Positions 10,386 to 19,259 of a stretch of 64,000 nucleotides of DNA are shown in pieces (the first letter of the stretch is position 1; every line of letters begins with the position of its first letter). This stretch comes from an uncultured Bacteroidales bacterium. GTDB taxonomy: Bacteria > Bacteroidota > Bacteroidia > Bacteroidales > P3. The stretch lies in assembly GCA_947168515.1 (NCBI GenBank), contig CAMVMF010000004.1, positions 1-64,000 on the forward strand. The letters run 5' to 3'. A program made the translations under genes and the position numbers. The notes under the pieces are model-generated. The model was not told where the DNA came from, did no database searches, and was given only the letters and a program-made list of their open reading frames with translations.

Positions 10386-11605
10386 TGGACTCTTATGAAG
10401 AAATAATATCTTTTGCGCGCAATCACCTAGGCGAAGATCCACTGAAATTGCTCCTCCAACAAGAGCGGTACCCATCAGTAGACTTGCGGCTGGTGGCGCA
10501 GCAACTAGAAGGCAACGGGCAAGCGTCGGCCAAATGGCCAACCTTTGCCCGTTGTACCAATTATTTCTATCCACCACGGATCAACCGCGAACAGAGTTCA
10601 TCGGAATCAACAGCACTGTACAAGGCTGCACTGTTCCAATCTCTTGGCTGCCACACCTTTGCCGACCTAACGGGCGGCATGGGGGTGGACACTTATTTCT
10701 TTTCTCAGCACGCATGCCAGGGTCTCTACTGCGAACGGGATGCCGAACTCTTCAACCTCACAAAACGAAACCTACAATGCCTTGGTGCCCAACACATAGA
10801 CTGCCATTATGGTGACTGCATGACTTTTTTACAAGAGAACGACAACGTCTTTGACCTTCTCTATATCGACCCTGCCCGACGCGACAGTCGGGGACGAAAG
10901 GTGGCAGCCTTTGAGCACTGCACTCCCAATCTGTTGGAGCATTTAAGCCTTTTGCGCCGCTGCTGCCGTTACCTTTTGGTGAAAGCTTCGCCCATGATAG
11001 ACATCCACCAAGCCTTGTCTCAACTGGGTGTGGTCCACCAAGTGCATATCGTGGCCCTGAACAACGAATGCAAGGAGGTGCTCTTTCTCCTTCTTGGAGT
11101 CCGCTGTCCCTCTTCATCTGCAACCCCACTGGCCATCCACTGCGTGGAACTCAACGCTGCCAAGACTGCCGACTTCTGTTTCCTACCGCAAGAGGAGAAC
11201 GAGGCTGCGGCCTCCTATGCCTCTCGCATGGGCACCTACCTTTACGAACCCCATACCGCCATCTTGAAGGGTGGGGCTTTCCGCTTGGTCAGTACCCGAT
11301 ACGGAGTGGACAAATTGGCACGCAACACCCATCTTTATACCTCTGACCGACTGATAGCGGAATTCCCCGGACGCACTTTCCGCGTGCTCCAGCAGCTACC
11401 GCTCCATCCAAAAAAAATCGACTCCATTCTACCCGACCGCCTAGCACATGTTGTCACTCGCAACTACCCTATAGCCGCCGCCGACCTTCAGAAGAAATTG
11501 AAACTCTCCGAAGGGGGGCACCTCTTTGTCATCGCCGCCACCCTTGGCAGCACCCCTTGTGGGTGGCTGTGCGAGGAAATAAAACAACCCAATAGACCAT
11601 GCTGA
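10385..11605 (+). CDS. Class I SAM-dependent methyltransferase (THUMP-like)
   Basis: FADLTGGMGVDTYF and LLYIDPARRD motifs; start overlaps the previous stop. Confidence 0.75.
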   Translation: MDSYEEIISFARNHLGEDPLKLLLQQERYPSVDLRLVAQQLEGNGQASAKWPTFARCTNYFYPPRINREQSSSESTALYKAALFQSLGCHTFADLTGGMGVDTYFFSQHACQGLYCERDAELFNLTKRNLQCLGAQHIDCHYGDCMTFLQENDNVFDLLYIDPARRDSRGRKVAAFEHCTPNLLEHLSLLRRCCRYLLVKASPMIDIHQALSQLGVVHQVHIVALNNECKEVLFLLLGVRCPSSSATPLAIHCVELNAAKTADFCFLPQEENEAAASYASRMGTYLYEPHTAILKGGAFRLVSTRYGVDKLARNTHLYTSDRLIAEFPGRTFRVLQQLPLHPKKIDSILPDRLAHVVTRNYPIAAADLQKKLKLSEGGHLFVIAATLGSTPCGWLCEEIKQPNRPC

Positions 11606-12195
11606 AGAAATTCTTGTCCGACAAGTCTGTTTTCCCTCTCGACTACAATACTCCTTGGGAAATCACCAGCCGCCTATGCGAGATAATAAACCAACTTATG
11701 CAGAATCTAGACGACAACTACACCATTGACAACGGTGTGGCCGTTCACAAGACTGCCACCATAGGGCACAACGTCACCATCAAGGCCCCTGCCATCCTCT
11801 CTGCCAACAGCTTCGTCGGCAGCAACTCCTACCTGCGCGGGGGCATCTTTCTAGCGCCAGAGGCCAAAGTGGGCATCAGCTGCGAAATCAAGACCTCCGT
11901 CCTGCTAGAAGGCTGTGCCGTGGCTCACTTCAACTTTGTGGGTGACTCTATTATCGGCCACAACGTAAACATCGAAGCCGGCGCTATACTGGCCAACCAT
12001 TACAACGAGCGCGACGACGATACCGTATTCGTCCATTGGGAGGGCGAACGCATCTCTACTGGGCTGCACAAATTCGGCTCATTGGTGGGCGACAACTGCC
12101 GCATCGGCGCCAATGCCGTCCTTTCCCCCGGCACCCTGCTCCCGCCTCAAACCATCGTCAATCGGCTCCAGCTTATCGAACAAGACCCTCTATAA
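11599..12195 (+). CDS. Left-handed beta-helix (hexapeptide) acyltransferase family protein
   Basis: Hexapeptide pattern AVHKTATIGHNVTIKAPAILSANSFVGSNSYLRGG. Confidence 0.75.
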   Translation: MLKKFLSDKSVFPLDYNTPWEITSRLCEIINQLMQNLDDNYTIDNGVAVHKTATIGHNVTIKAPAILSANSFVGSNSYLRGGIFLAPEAKVGISCEIKTSVLLEGCAVAHFNFVGDSIIGHNVNIEAGAILANHYNERDDDTVFVHWEGERISTGLHKFGSLVGDNCRIGANAVLSPGTLLPPQTIVNRLQLIEQDPL

Positions 12196-12204
12196 TCAAA
12201 TACC

Positions 12205-12594
12205 ATGCTAAACCTAAAAAGAGTACACCACATTGCCATCATCTGCTCCAACTACCAGCGGAGCTTGGAATTCTACACAAAAGTATTAGGGCTGAACATT
12301 CTGGCCGAGCACTATCGCACCGAAAGACAATCCTATAAGACAGACTTGGGGCTAGGCAACCAGTATGTGGTAGAATTGTTTTCTTTCCCTTCGCCCCCAC
12401 CCCGCCTCTCTGAGCCCGAGGCTGCTGGCCTACGACATCTGGCGTTTGCCGTGGACAGCCTCGATGAGTCCATTAAAGAATTGGACTCCCTTGGCATTGC
12501 CCACGAAGAGGTTAGAACGGACCAGTTCACCAACAAACGATTCCTCTTCCTCAGCGACCCCGACGGTCTGCCTATCGAGCTATATGAAGCGTGA
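12205..12594 (+). CDS. VOC/glyoxalase superfamily protein
   Basis: VHHIAIICSNYQRSLEFYTKVLGL...FLSDPDGLPIELYE. Confidence 0.85.
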   Translation: MLNLKRVHHIAIICSNYQRSLEFYTKVLGLNILAEHYRTERQSYKTDLGLGNQYVVELFSFPSPPPRLSEPEAAGLRHLAFAVDSLDESIKELDSLGIAHEEVRTDQFTNKRFLFLSDPDGLPIELYEA

Positions 12595-12772
12595 TTGAGA
12601 AAAAGGTACATATCCCAGCGGGTCAGTTACAACGGAATGCCACTTTGCCGAGTAATGTCATTCCTGCATCCACTTGGGGATTCACCCTGCAAGAGCAAAA
12701 AAACAATAACCCCTATTTTCAAGCGGACGCATTTATTAAGGTAATTACAAACATTTGTAGTCGTTTTATTAT

Positions 12773-14461
12773 ATGAAAAGAATATTTCTATTATTAGGTT
12801 TTGTATCTGCACTAGCTGCCGCCGCCGGACAGCCTGTGCATTGGACAGCCGGCAATTTGTCAGTGACGATAGACAAATACGGCTATTATGGTTCGCTCAA
12901 AGTTTGTGGCCAAGAGGTGCTGTTAAGCAAAGAGCTCTACCCCGTGGTGTCTGCCTACGACTATCAGGTGCGTACCCCTCAATCCGTGCGGTTCAGCAAT
13001 GACACCCTCTTTTGCCTTATGAACGATGACAATGAGGTACTGTTGCGCATTGCCCAGCTTCCCCAATGCCTAACAATGGAGGTCATCTCCTGCCCCATAC
13101 AGTATCGCTCCATCACTTTCGGCCCCGTGGCCGTGAACCTCGATGAGGTGGTGGGCGAGATTGTCGGCGTAGTTCAAGAAGGCAACGTGGCTTTCGGTAT
13201 GCAGGTCCTCAACGTCAAAACCGCCGGCGGCATCCCACAGGAGGCCGCAAACGATTATGGCAAGAAGTTTTTCTACCAAGGCCATTATGTGGACGACAAA
13301 CCCGGCTACTCGCTGGCAGCAACACGCATCGACAATGGAACTGTGTTCCAGTTTTCGGGCCGCAATCGTGGACTGCATCGCGGTCAGATGGAGGTGCGAC
13401 ATGTGGGCGGATGCCATGCCTCTCTTACTACTCCCGTGCTAGACCAAGACGGACAAATCGCTGGTACCAAAGTGGCCATGTTTGGCTGCCCTCGCAGCAA
13501 AGTCCTAAATCACATAGGACTACTGGAAACAGCATTGGGTCTGCCGCACCCAACGACGATCGACGGCACTTGGGTGAAAGCATCCTCTTCGAAAAACAGC
13601 CCAACAAAAGATTCAAAGAAAAAAAACATGGAATGGGTGGTGAAGAATGTAATAGAATGGAACGACGTAACGGTAATCAAGGATTTCGTCCCCCACCTCC
13701 AACAGCAACTATTGTTCCAATTGGAAGACAATCTCAATGCCACAGACACCACCATACACCTGCTGACAGGAGCCTACAATTGTTTCCCTTTGCCGATGGA
13801 AGGCTTTCAGGTAGTTAGAATTGAAGATGAACTGATAAGATACCGCTCTGCTGAGGACAATGATGGGCACGTGACCCTCAGCGGTTGCTTCCGTGGTGCT
13901 TTCGGCACAGTGGCAGCAGCCCACAAAAAGTATATCATGGGCGGCCGTCTTTGGACAGTAAAAGAAGGATTTATCCCAGACCTAGAACTACTTGACACCC
14001 TGGCCGACCGTGCCGTGGAGGAACTCGCAAAGCATTCAGTAGTGACCCTCCCAACCCAAATCACTTTCGAACACCTGGGCTACTGTGCCCTAACAGGTCA
14101 GGACGAGTATGCGGTTGCCCGCTTTGTGAATCGCTGCTCGGAGAAATGGTCTCGGCCAGTGGTCTGCCAGGCCGACTGCCTAACCAACTATACCTGGCAT
14201 ATCCTATCCAATGTGACCAAACGGGGCAGCATCTTCTCTCCCGAAATGTCAGACACCACATGGCAATTTCTCAGAGAAGTGCCTGTCCACGACCATACCC
14301 ACGGCGAGGATCATGGCCATGAACACCACGGGCATGGGCATCATGAGCATGAGCACCACCACGACATGCCACAGGGACAGTCACAAGAAAAAGCACTGCC
14401 AGATGTGGTAAGAGAAATGACTACGATGGAGGATTTCCTCAAACGAAACCTTCTGTTCTAG
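12773..14461 (+). CDS. Secreted protein of unknown function with His-rich C-terminal segment
   Basis: Signal peptide; HDHTHGEDHGHEHHGHGHHEHEHHHD near the C-terminus. Confidence 0.75.
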   Translation: MKRIFLLLGFVSALAAAAGQPVHWTAGNLSVTIDKYGYYGSLKVCGQEVLLSKELYPVVSAYDYQVRTPQSVRFSNDTLFCLMNDDNEVLLRIAQLPQCLTMEVISCPIQYRSITFGPVAVNLDEVVGEIVGVVQEGNVAFGMQVLNVKTAGGIPQEAANDYGKKFFYQGHYVDDKPGYSLAATRIDNGTVFQFSGRNRGLHRGQMEVRHVGGCHASLTTPVLDQDGQIAGTKVAMFGCPRSKVLNHIGLLETALGLPHPTTIDGTWVKASSSKNSPTKDSKKKNMEWVVKNVIEWNDVTVIKDFVPHLQQQLLFQLEDNLNATDTTIHLLTGAYNCFPLPMEGFQVVRIEDELIRYRSAEDNDGHVTLSGCFRGAFGTVAAAHKKYIMGGRLWTVKEGFIPDLELLDTLADRAVEELAKHSVVTLPTQITFEHLGYCALTGQDEYAVARFVNRCSEKWSRPVVCQADCLTNYTWHILSNVTKRGSIFSPEMSDTTWQFLREVPVHDHTHGEDHGHEHHGHGHHEHEHHHDMPQGQSQEKALPDVVREMTTMEDFLKRNLLF

Positions 14462-14566
14462 GTATCAATCAAAAAGAGTCTGAAAAGCATCCTCTGTCAG
14501 CTCCATCTGCGCACTCATGATGACAGACCTGACATTGCGTGGGAAGGGCATTGTGCACGGGGACAA

Positions 14567-15403
14567 TCAAAGATAGCACTTCAGCTCCTGACCCTCCACA
14601 CCTGCATAGAGCTCTACCAAATCCTTTGCAGGACTGGAGTTGATTTTGGGCAGCAGTACCTCCTCAATCTGGAAGAAACCCACCTCAGCAGACATCTGAA
14701 CAAGAATCTTTATTGGACGGTTATCTCCGGGTTTGATGAAGACCTTGTCGATGGAATTGGCCGAATATTTATGAATATCCCCTATCTTAGGGGCTGTATG
14801 GATCTCTATAGGCACACGGGCACGCCCCTTGGTCATGTCACAGCCGTCGGCAATGAGGACAAGACCGGCCTCGATAGAATGGATTTTGCGGGTACCCATA
14901 TGGCCAATGATGCCCTCCAACGCTGTAGACCGAATGACCACACGGCGCATCAGGTCACCCGGGTCGGGAAGGTTCTTGAGCAAGATTCGGTCGATGATGT
15001 TATAGGCGATAAGGCCGGAATACAATTCATGGTCCTGTCGGCCGATGGTCATGCCGAAATCGTGACAGAAAGCGGCAAGGGCCACAGCGGTAACGCTGTC
15101 GTCAAAAGACCCCACCTGGTCGCGCTGCAGCGTTGTGGGTATGCCGGCATTGTACAGAATCTTGAGCATCTTGAGAGCGTTGTGGCACACCGTACGCATA
15201 TGTACCGGACCATGGTCGTTGAAACCTAAGCGGGTGATAGAAACCTTGTTGGCATAATCCTGCACCGCCTGAATCTCCGTGTCCTTTATCAGGTCGTTAA
15301 CTACACGCAACGGCAGGTCGCCTCGCTCTGGCGTAAAATCTATAATCTCCTGAGTCAGTCGCACCAACCACTGCTCAACGCTTATTTCTTTGGGTGATTT
15401 CAT
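14567..15403 (-). CDS. HD-domain phosphohydrolase-like protein
   Basis: GFNDHGPVHMRTV and FCHDFGMTIGRQDHE motifs. Confidence 0.65.
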   Translation of the reverse strand: MKSPKEISVEQWLVRLTQEIIDFTPERGDLPLRVVNDLIKDTEIQAVQDYANKVSITRLGFNDHGPVHMRTVCHNALKMLKILYNAGIPTTLQRDQVGSFDDSVTAVALAAFCHDFGMTIGRQDHELYSGLIAYNIIDRILLKNLPDPGDLMRRVVIRSTALEGIIGHMGTRKIHSIEAGLVLIADGCDMTKGRARVPIEIHTAPKIGDIHKYSANSIDKVFIKPGDNRPIKILVQMSAEVGFFQIEEVLLPKINSSPAKDLVELYAGVEGQELKCYL

Positions 15404-15557
15404 AATGCAAAGATACTAATAATATATGGAATAATAAGAAAAATAATAACTCTTTCAACACCCCAACCCCCGGAGGCTGCTGCCGCATTGCCACCGGGGG
15501 CCATAGGAAACAGCGGGAGGTAAAAAAACTTTTCAACAAAAAAAATCAACAGCCAAT

Positions 15558-15588
15558 TTTGCCAATCCAAAAAAAGTTTGTAACTTTG
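15558..15588 (+). promoter_or_regulatory. Bacteroidota promoter for rplM operon
   Basis: TTTG (15558-15561), 19-nt spacer, TAACTTTG (15581-15588); predicts a 5' UTR of about 245 nt. Confidence 0.75.
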
Positions 15589-15594
15589 CAACCT

Positions 15595-15839
15595 CTTAGC
15601 ATAGTGGACTTAGGCCCTGTTATTTACCCGTTCAGACCTCAGTTACAGGATGTTGGGAGAAAATAGTATGCAGAAGAAATCGGTCTAAAAAGTACCAAAG
15701 AGGTTTTCCGTCACCCCTTAAGGACATAGAAAAAGAGGCTCTGCAACAAAAAATTTTTGAACAGGAAGTCTTTTTACAAAAGAAATTACTGTACAAAAAA
15801 CAAAATAGAATTAGAAAAACATCATCGTTAAAATAAAAA
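15595..15839 (+). ncRNA. Candidate rplM (L13) 5' leader
   Basis: Long promoter-to-start gap upstream of a ribosomal protein gene, with short complementary segments (AGACC 15634-15638 / GGTCT 15682-15686). Confidence 0.45.
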
Positions 15840-16295
15840 ATGGATCAGTTAAGTTACAAAACAATCTCCGCCAACAAGAACACCGTCCAGAAGGAATGGG
15901 TGCTCGTTGATGCCGAGAATCAAACCGTAGGACGCTTGGCCACCCGTGTTGCCAACATCCTCCGTGGCAAGACCAAGCCTTGCTTCACCCCGCACGTCGA
16001 CTGCGGCGACAACGTTATCATCATTAATGCCGAGAAAATCGTCTTCACCGGGAAGAAAATGACCGACAAGATTTATCAGCGTTACACCGGTTATCCTGGC
16101 GGCCAGCGTGAGACCACTCCCGCTAAGGTTCTCGCCAGCCATCCCGAGCGCGTTCTCGAACACGCCATCCGCGGAATGCTTCCTAAGAATCGTCTTGGCG
16201 ACCAGCTCTATCGCAACCTTCATGTGTATGCCGGTCCCGAGCACCCCCATCAGGGTCAGAATCCCAAAGCTATCAATATTAACGACGTTAGATAA
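15840..16295 (+). CDS. rplM: 50S ribosomal protein L13
   Basis: WVLVDAENQTVGRLATRVANILRGK; synteny with rpsI. Confidence 0.97.
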   Translation: MDQLSYKTISANKNTVQKEWVLVDAENQTVGRLATRVANILRGKTKPCFTPHVDCGDNVIIINAEKIVFTGKKMTDKIYQRYTGYPGGQRETTPAKVLASHPERVLEHAIRGMLPKNRLGDQLYRNLHVYAGPEHPHQGQNPKAININDVR

Positions 16296-16303
16296 TACAC
16301 AAT

Positions 16304-16690
16304 ATGGAAGTAATCAACACAATCGGTAGAAGAAAATGTTCCGTTGCCCGCGTCTACATGACCGCCGGCACTGGCAAGATTGTTGTCAACAACAGAGACT
16401 ACAAAGAATATTTCCCCACTGGCCCACTGCAGTACATCGTCAACCAGCCTTTCCAGGTTGCCGACGCTGAAGGCAAATGGGATGTCAAGGCCAACCTCGA
16501 CGGCGGTGGAATCACCGGCCAGGCTCAGGCTCTTCGCATGGCTATTGCCCGCGCCCTGTGCGAAAACAACATCGAAGACCGTCCCGCACTGAAGAAGGAA
16601 GGCTTCCTGATGCGCGACCCACGTATGGTCGAGCGTAAGAAACCCGGTCAGCCCAAGGCCCGTAAACGCTTCCAGTTCAGCAAACGTTAG
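16304..16690 (+). CDS. rpsI: 30S ribosomal protein S9
   Basis: IGRRKCSVARVYMTAGTGKIVVN...KKPGQPKARKRFQFSKR. Confidence 0.97.
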   Translation: MEVINTIGRRKCSVARVYMTAGTGKIVVNNRDYKEYFPTGPLQYIVNQPFQVADAEGKWDVKANLDGGGITGQAQALRMAIARALCENNIEDRPALKKEGFLMRDPRMVERKKPGQPKARKRFQFSKR

Positions 16691-16801
16691 TCGTTTTTTC
16701 GGAATTGTCATTATGCTGCGTAGCCATATTAGCGGACCACAAGGCATCACGATACTCCGAGATCAAGGAACTGCGAAAAAAGCAAAAAAGTTTAGCATCC
16801 A

Positions 16802-16891
16802 AATTGTCGCGAGACTCCGCCGGGTTGCTAGTTCTGCTGCCTAAGGCAAAAGCAGAAAAACCCGACACGCAGAAAGGACTACCCGACAATT
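16802..16891 (+). ncRNA. Structured RNA upstream of rpsB (candidate S2 leader)
   Basis: Perfect nested helices: AATTGTCG (16802-16809)/CGACAATT (16884-16891); CGGGTT (16821-16826)/AACCCG (16859-16864); TTCTGCT (16832-16838)/AGCAGAA (16851-16857); GCC/GGC apical. Confidence 0.7.
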
Positions 16892-17001
16892 GGTAAAAAA
16901 GCCGAGAAGGAACTTTGACCGAAGAATAATAAAACAACAAACTGAACAAGGACAGAGACTTCGAAGCGAAATTTAGGAACGTAAACAAAAAAGAAAAAAC
17001 A

Positions 17002-17817
17002 ATGACTGATTTAAAATTCGAAGAATTATTAGAAGCTGGTTGTCATTTTGGTCACCTCAAGAGAAAATGGAACCCCAAAATGGCCCCCTATATTTTCAAA
17101 GAGCACAACGGTATCCACGTTATCGACCTGCAGAAAACCATCGTCAAGGCTGATGAGGCTGCCAACGCCCTGAGACAGATTGCCAAGAGCGGCAAGAAAG
17201 TGCTTTTCGTTGCCACCAAGAAACAGGCCAAAGACGTAGTCGCCGAGATGGCCAAAGGCGTAGACATGCCCTTCGTAACCGAGCGTTGGCCCGGCGGTAT
17301 GCTCACCAACTTCACCACCATCCGCAAAGCTGTGAAGAAAATGAACAACCTCGACCAGCTGATGCACGACAAGGATTTCAACAACTTCAGCAAGCGTGAA
17401 CGTCTGCAGGTGCAGCGTGAGCGTGCCAAACTGGACAAGAACCTTGGTTCCATCGCCGACCTCACCCGTCTGCCCAGCGCACTGTTTGTGGTTGACATCA
17501 ACAAGGAGCACATTGCCGTTGCTGAGGCCCGTCGCCTGAACATCCCCACTTTCGCTATCGTCGATACCAACTGCAACCCCGACCTTATCGATTTCCCCAT
17601 CCCCGCTAACGATGATGCTTCCAAATCGATTGCCGCCATCCTGAAACACATGGCAGAGGCTATCCAGGAAGGTCTTAACGAGCGCATGCTCAACAAAGAC
17701 ACCCAGAATGAGGAAGAGGACGAAGTAAGAAACGAGGATGCTCCCACGGAGAGAAAGACCCGTCCCCGTCGTGCCAGAAACGAAGCCCCAAAGGCTGAGG
17801 CTCCCAAGGCTGAATAA
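17002..17817 (+). CDS. rpsB: 30S ribosomal protein S2
   Basis: LLEAGCHFGHLKRKWNPKMAPYIF. Confidence 0.97.
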   Translation: MTDLKFEELLEAGCHFGHLKRKWNPKMAPYIFKEHNGIHVIDLQKTIVKADEAANALRQIAKSGKKVLFVATKKQAKDVVAEMAKGVDMPFVTERWPGGMLTNFTTIRKAVKKMNNLDQLMHDKDFNNFSKRERLQVQRERAKLDKNLGSIADLTRLPSALFVVDINKEHIAVAEARRLNIPTFAIVDTNCNPDLIDFPIPANDDASKSIAAILKHMAEAIQEGLNERMLNKDTQNEEEDEVRNEDAPTERKTRPRRARNEAPKAEAPKAE

Positions 17818-17829
17818 GCTTAGATAATA

Positions 17830-17884
17830 GTAATGAGTAATGGGCATAGGGCGTTTTATGCGCCGAGGGCTCATTACTCATTAC
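17830..17884. repeat. Stem-loop / inverted repeat between rpsB and tsf
   Basis: 13-bp perfect inverted repeat GTAATGAGTAATG (17830-17842)/CATTACTCATTAC (17872-17884), inner GGCG/CGCC stem. Confidence 0.85.
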
Positions 17885-17924
17885 ACTTTTAATCATACTT
17901 GAAATAAAAAAATAAAATACCACT

Positions 17925-18914
17925 ATGGCAAATATCACTGCAAAACAGGTTAATGAGCTTCGTCAGCTGACCGGTGTCGGTATGATGGACTGCAAAAAAG
18001 CCCTCGTCGAGTGCGATGGCGATTTCGAAAAAGCAATTGACTTCCTCCGTCAGAAGGGTCAGAAAATGGCTGCTAAACGTGCCGACCGCGATGCCAACGA
18101 AGGTTGCGTCCTGGCCAAGAGCTGTGGCAACTACGGCGCCATCATCATGCTGAGCTGCGAGACCGACTTCGTGGCCACCAACGCTGGCTTCGTCGAGTTC
18201 ACCACCTCCATCCTCGACAACGCCATGGCTCAACACCTCACCAGCAAAGAGCAGGTATTGGACATGGAACTCAATGGCCGCAAAGTGAGCGACTGCATCA
18301 CCGACCAGATTGCCAAAATCGGCGAGAAGATCGAACTGGCACACTTCGAGACCATCGAGGCTCCCAAAGTATACGCCTACATCCACCCCGGTAACCGCAT
18401 GGCTTCCGTCATCGGTATGAGCAAGGAAGGCTTTGACGAGGTTGGTCACAACATCGCCATGCAGGTTGTCGCCATGCGCCCCCTGGCCCTCGATGCCGAC
18501 AGCATCCCCCAGGAAGTGAAGGACAAAGAACTTGCCGTCGCCGCTGAGAAAACCCGCGAAGAGCTCATCGGCAAGGCCGTTGACGCAGCTTTGAAGAAAG
18601 CTGGCATCAACCCCGCCCACGTCGACACCGAAGAGCACATGGCTTCCAACTGCGCCAAAGGCTGGATTACCGAGGAGCAGGTCGAAATGGCCAAGAAAAT
18701 CAAAGCCGAAGAGGCCGAAAAGAAAGCCGCTACCCTCAACGAGCAGCAGATTCAGCAGATTGCCAATGGCCGTCTGAACAAGTTCTTCAAAGAAAACACC
18801 CTGGTCGAACAGGAATACATCATGGAGAACAAGATGACCGTCCGCCAGTTCCTCGCCAACGCCGACAAGGAACTTGCCTGCACCGGCTTCAAACGCCTCG
18901 AACTGGGTGCCTAA
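17925..18914 (+). CDS. tsf: Elongation factor Ts
   Basis: VNELRQLTGVGMMDCKKALVECDGDFEKAIDFLRQKG. Confidence 0.97.
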   Translation: MANITAKQVNELRQLTGVGMMDCKKALVECDGDFEKAIDFLRQKGQKMAAKRADRDANEGCVLAKSCGNYGAIIMLSCETDFVATNAGFVEFTTSILDNAMAQHLTSKEQVLDMELNGRKVSDCITDQIAKIGEKIELAHFETIEAPKVYAYIHPGNRMASVIGMSKEGFDEVGHNIAMQVVAMRPLALDADSIPQEVKDKELAVAAEKTREELIGKAVDAALKKAGINPAHVDTEEHMASNCAKGWITEEQVEMAKKIKAEEAEKKAATLNEQQIQQIANGRLNKFFKENTLVEQEYIMENKMTVRQFLANADKELACTGFKRLELGA

Positions 18915-18936
18915 AGCACTTCTTGTTTATACAATT

Positions 18937-18972
18937 AAAAGCCGTGGGCCCATTCCCACGGCTTTTCTTTTT
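18937..18972 (+). terminator. Intrinsic terminator of rpsB-tsf operon
   Basis: 12-bp perfect stem AAAAGCCGTGGG/CCCACGGCTTTT then CTTTTTT. Confidence 0.92.
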
Positions 18973-19259
18973 TAAACTGCCAACCGTAAATTGTCATGTG
19001 AGATTAACCCTGAAGTAATAAATAGCAGCCTTTCTAGACCTCCTTTAAACCACTTTTCCTAAGGCCAAAAGATCTTAACTATAATTGCCATCCGCAGCTG
19101 AGAGGAAGAATCTGTAATCAACTACAATGGCCCATATACATAACCACCTAATATGGCGAAAATCCAGCCTTGCATGGTCTAATGCAAAGCGATATATTAA
19201 CCTCCCTTAGCAAATCCACAAATACGGAATTCTCATTCCATAGGGCACGTTGAATGGCG

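Noticed and set aside
17029-17874. Long minus-strand ORFs opposite rpsB (and 17889-18638 opposite tsf)
   Set aside because: Mirror ORFs caused by codon bias of highly expressed genes.
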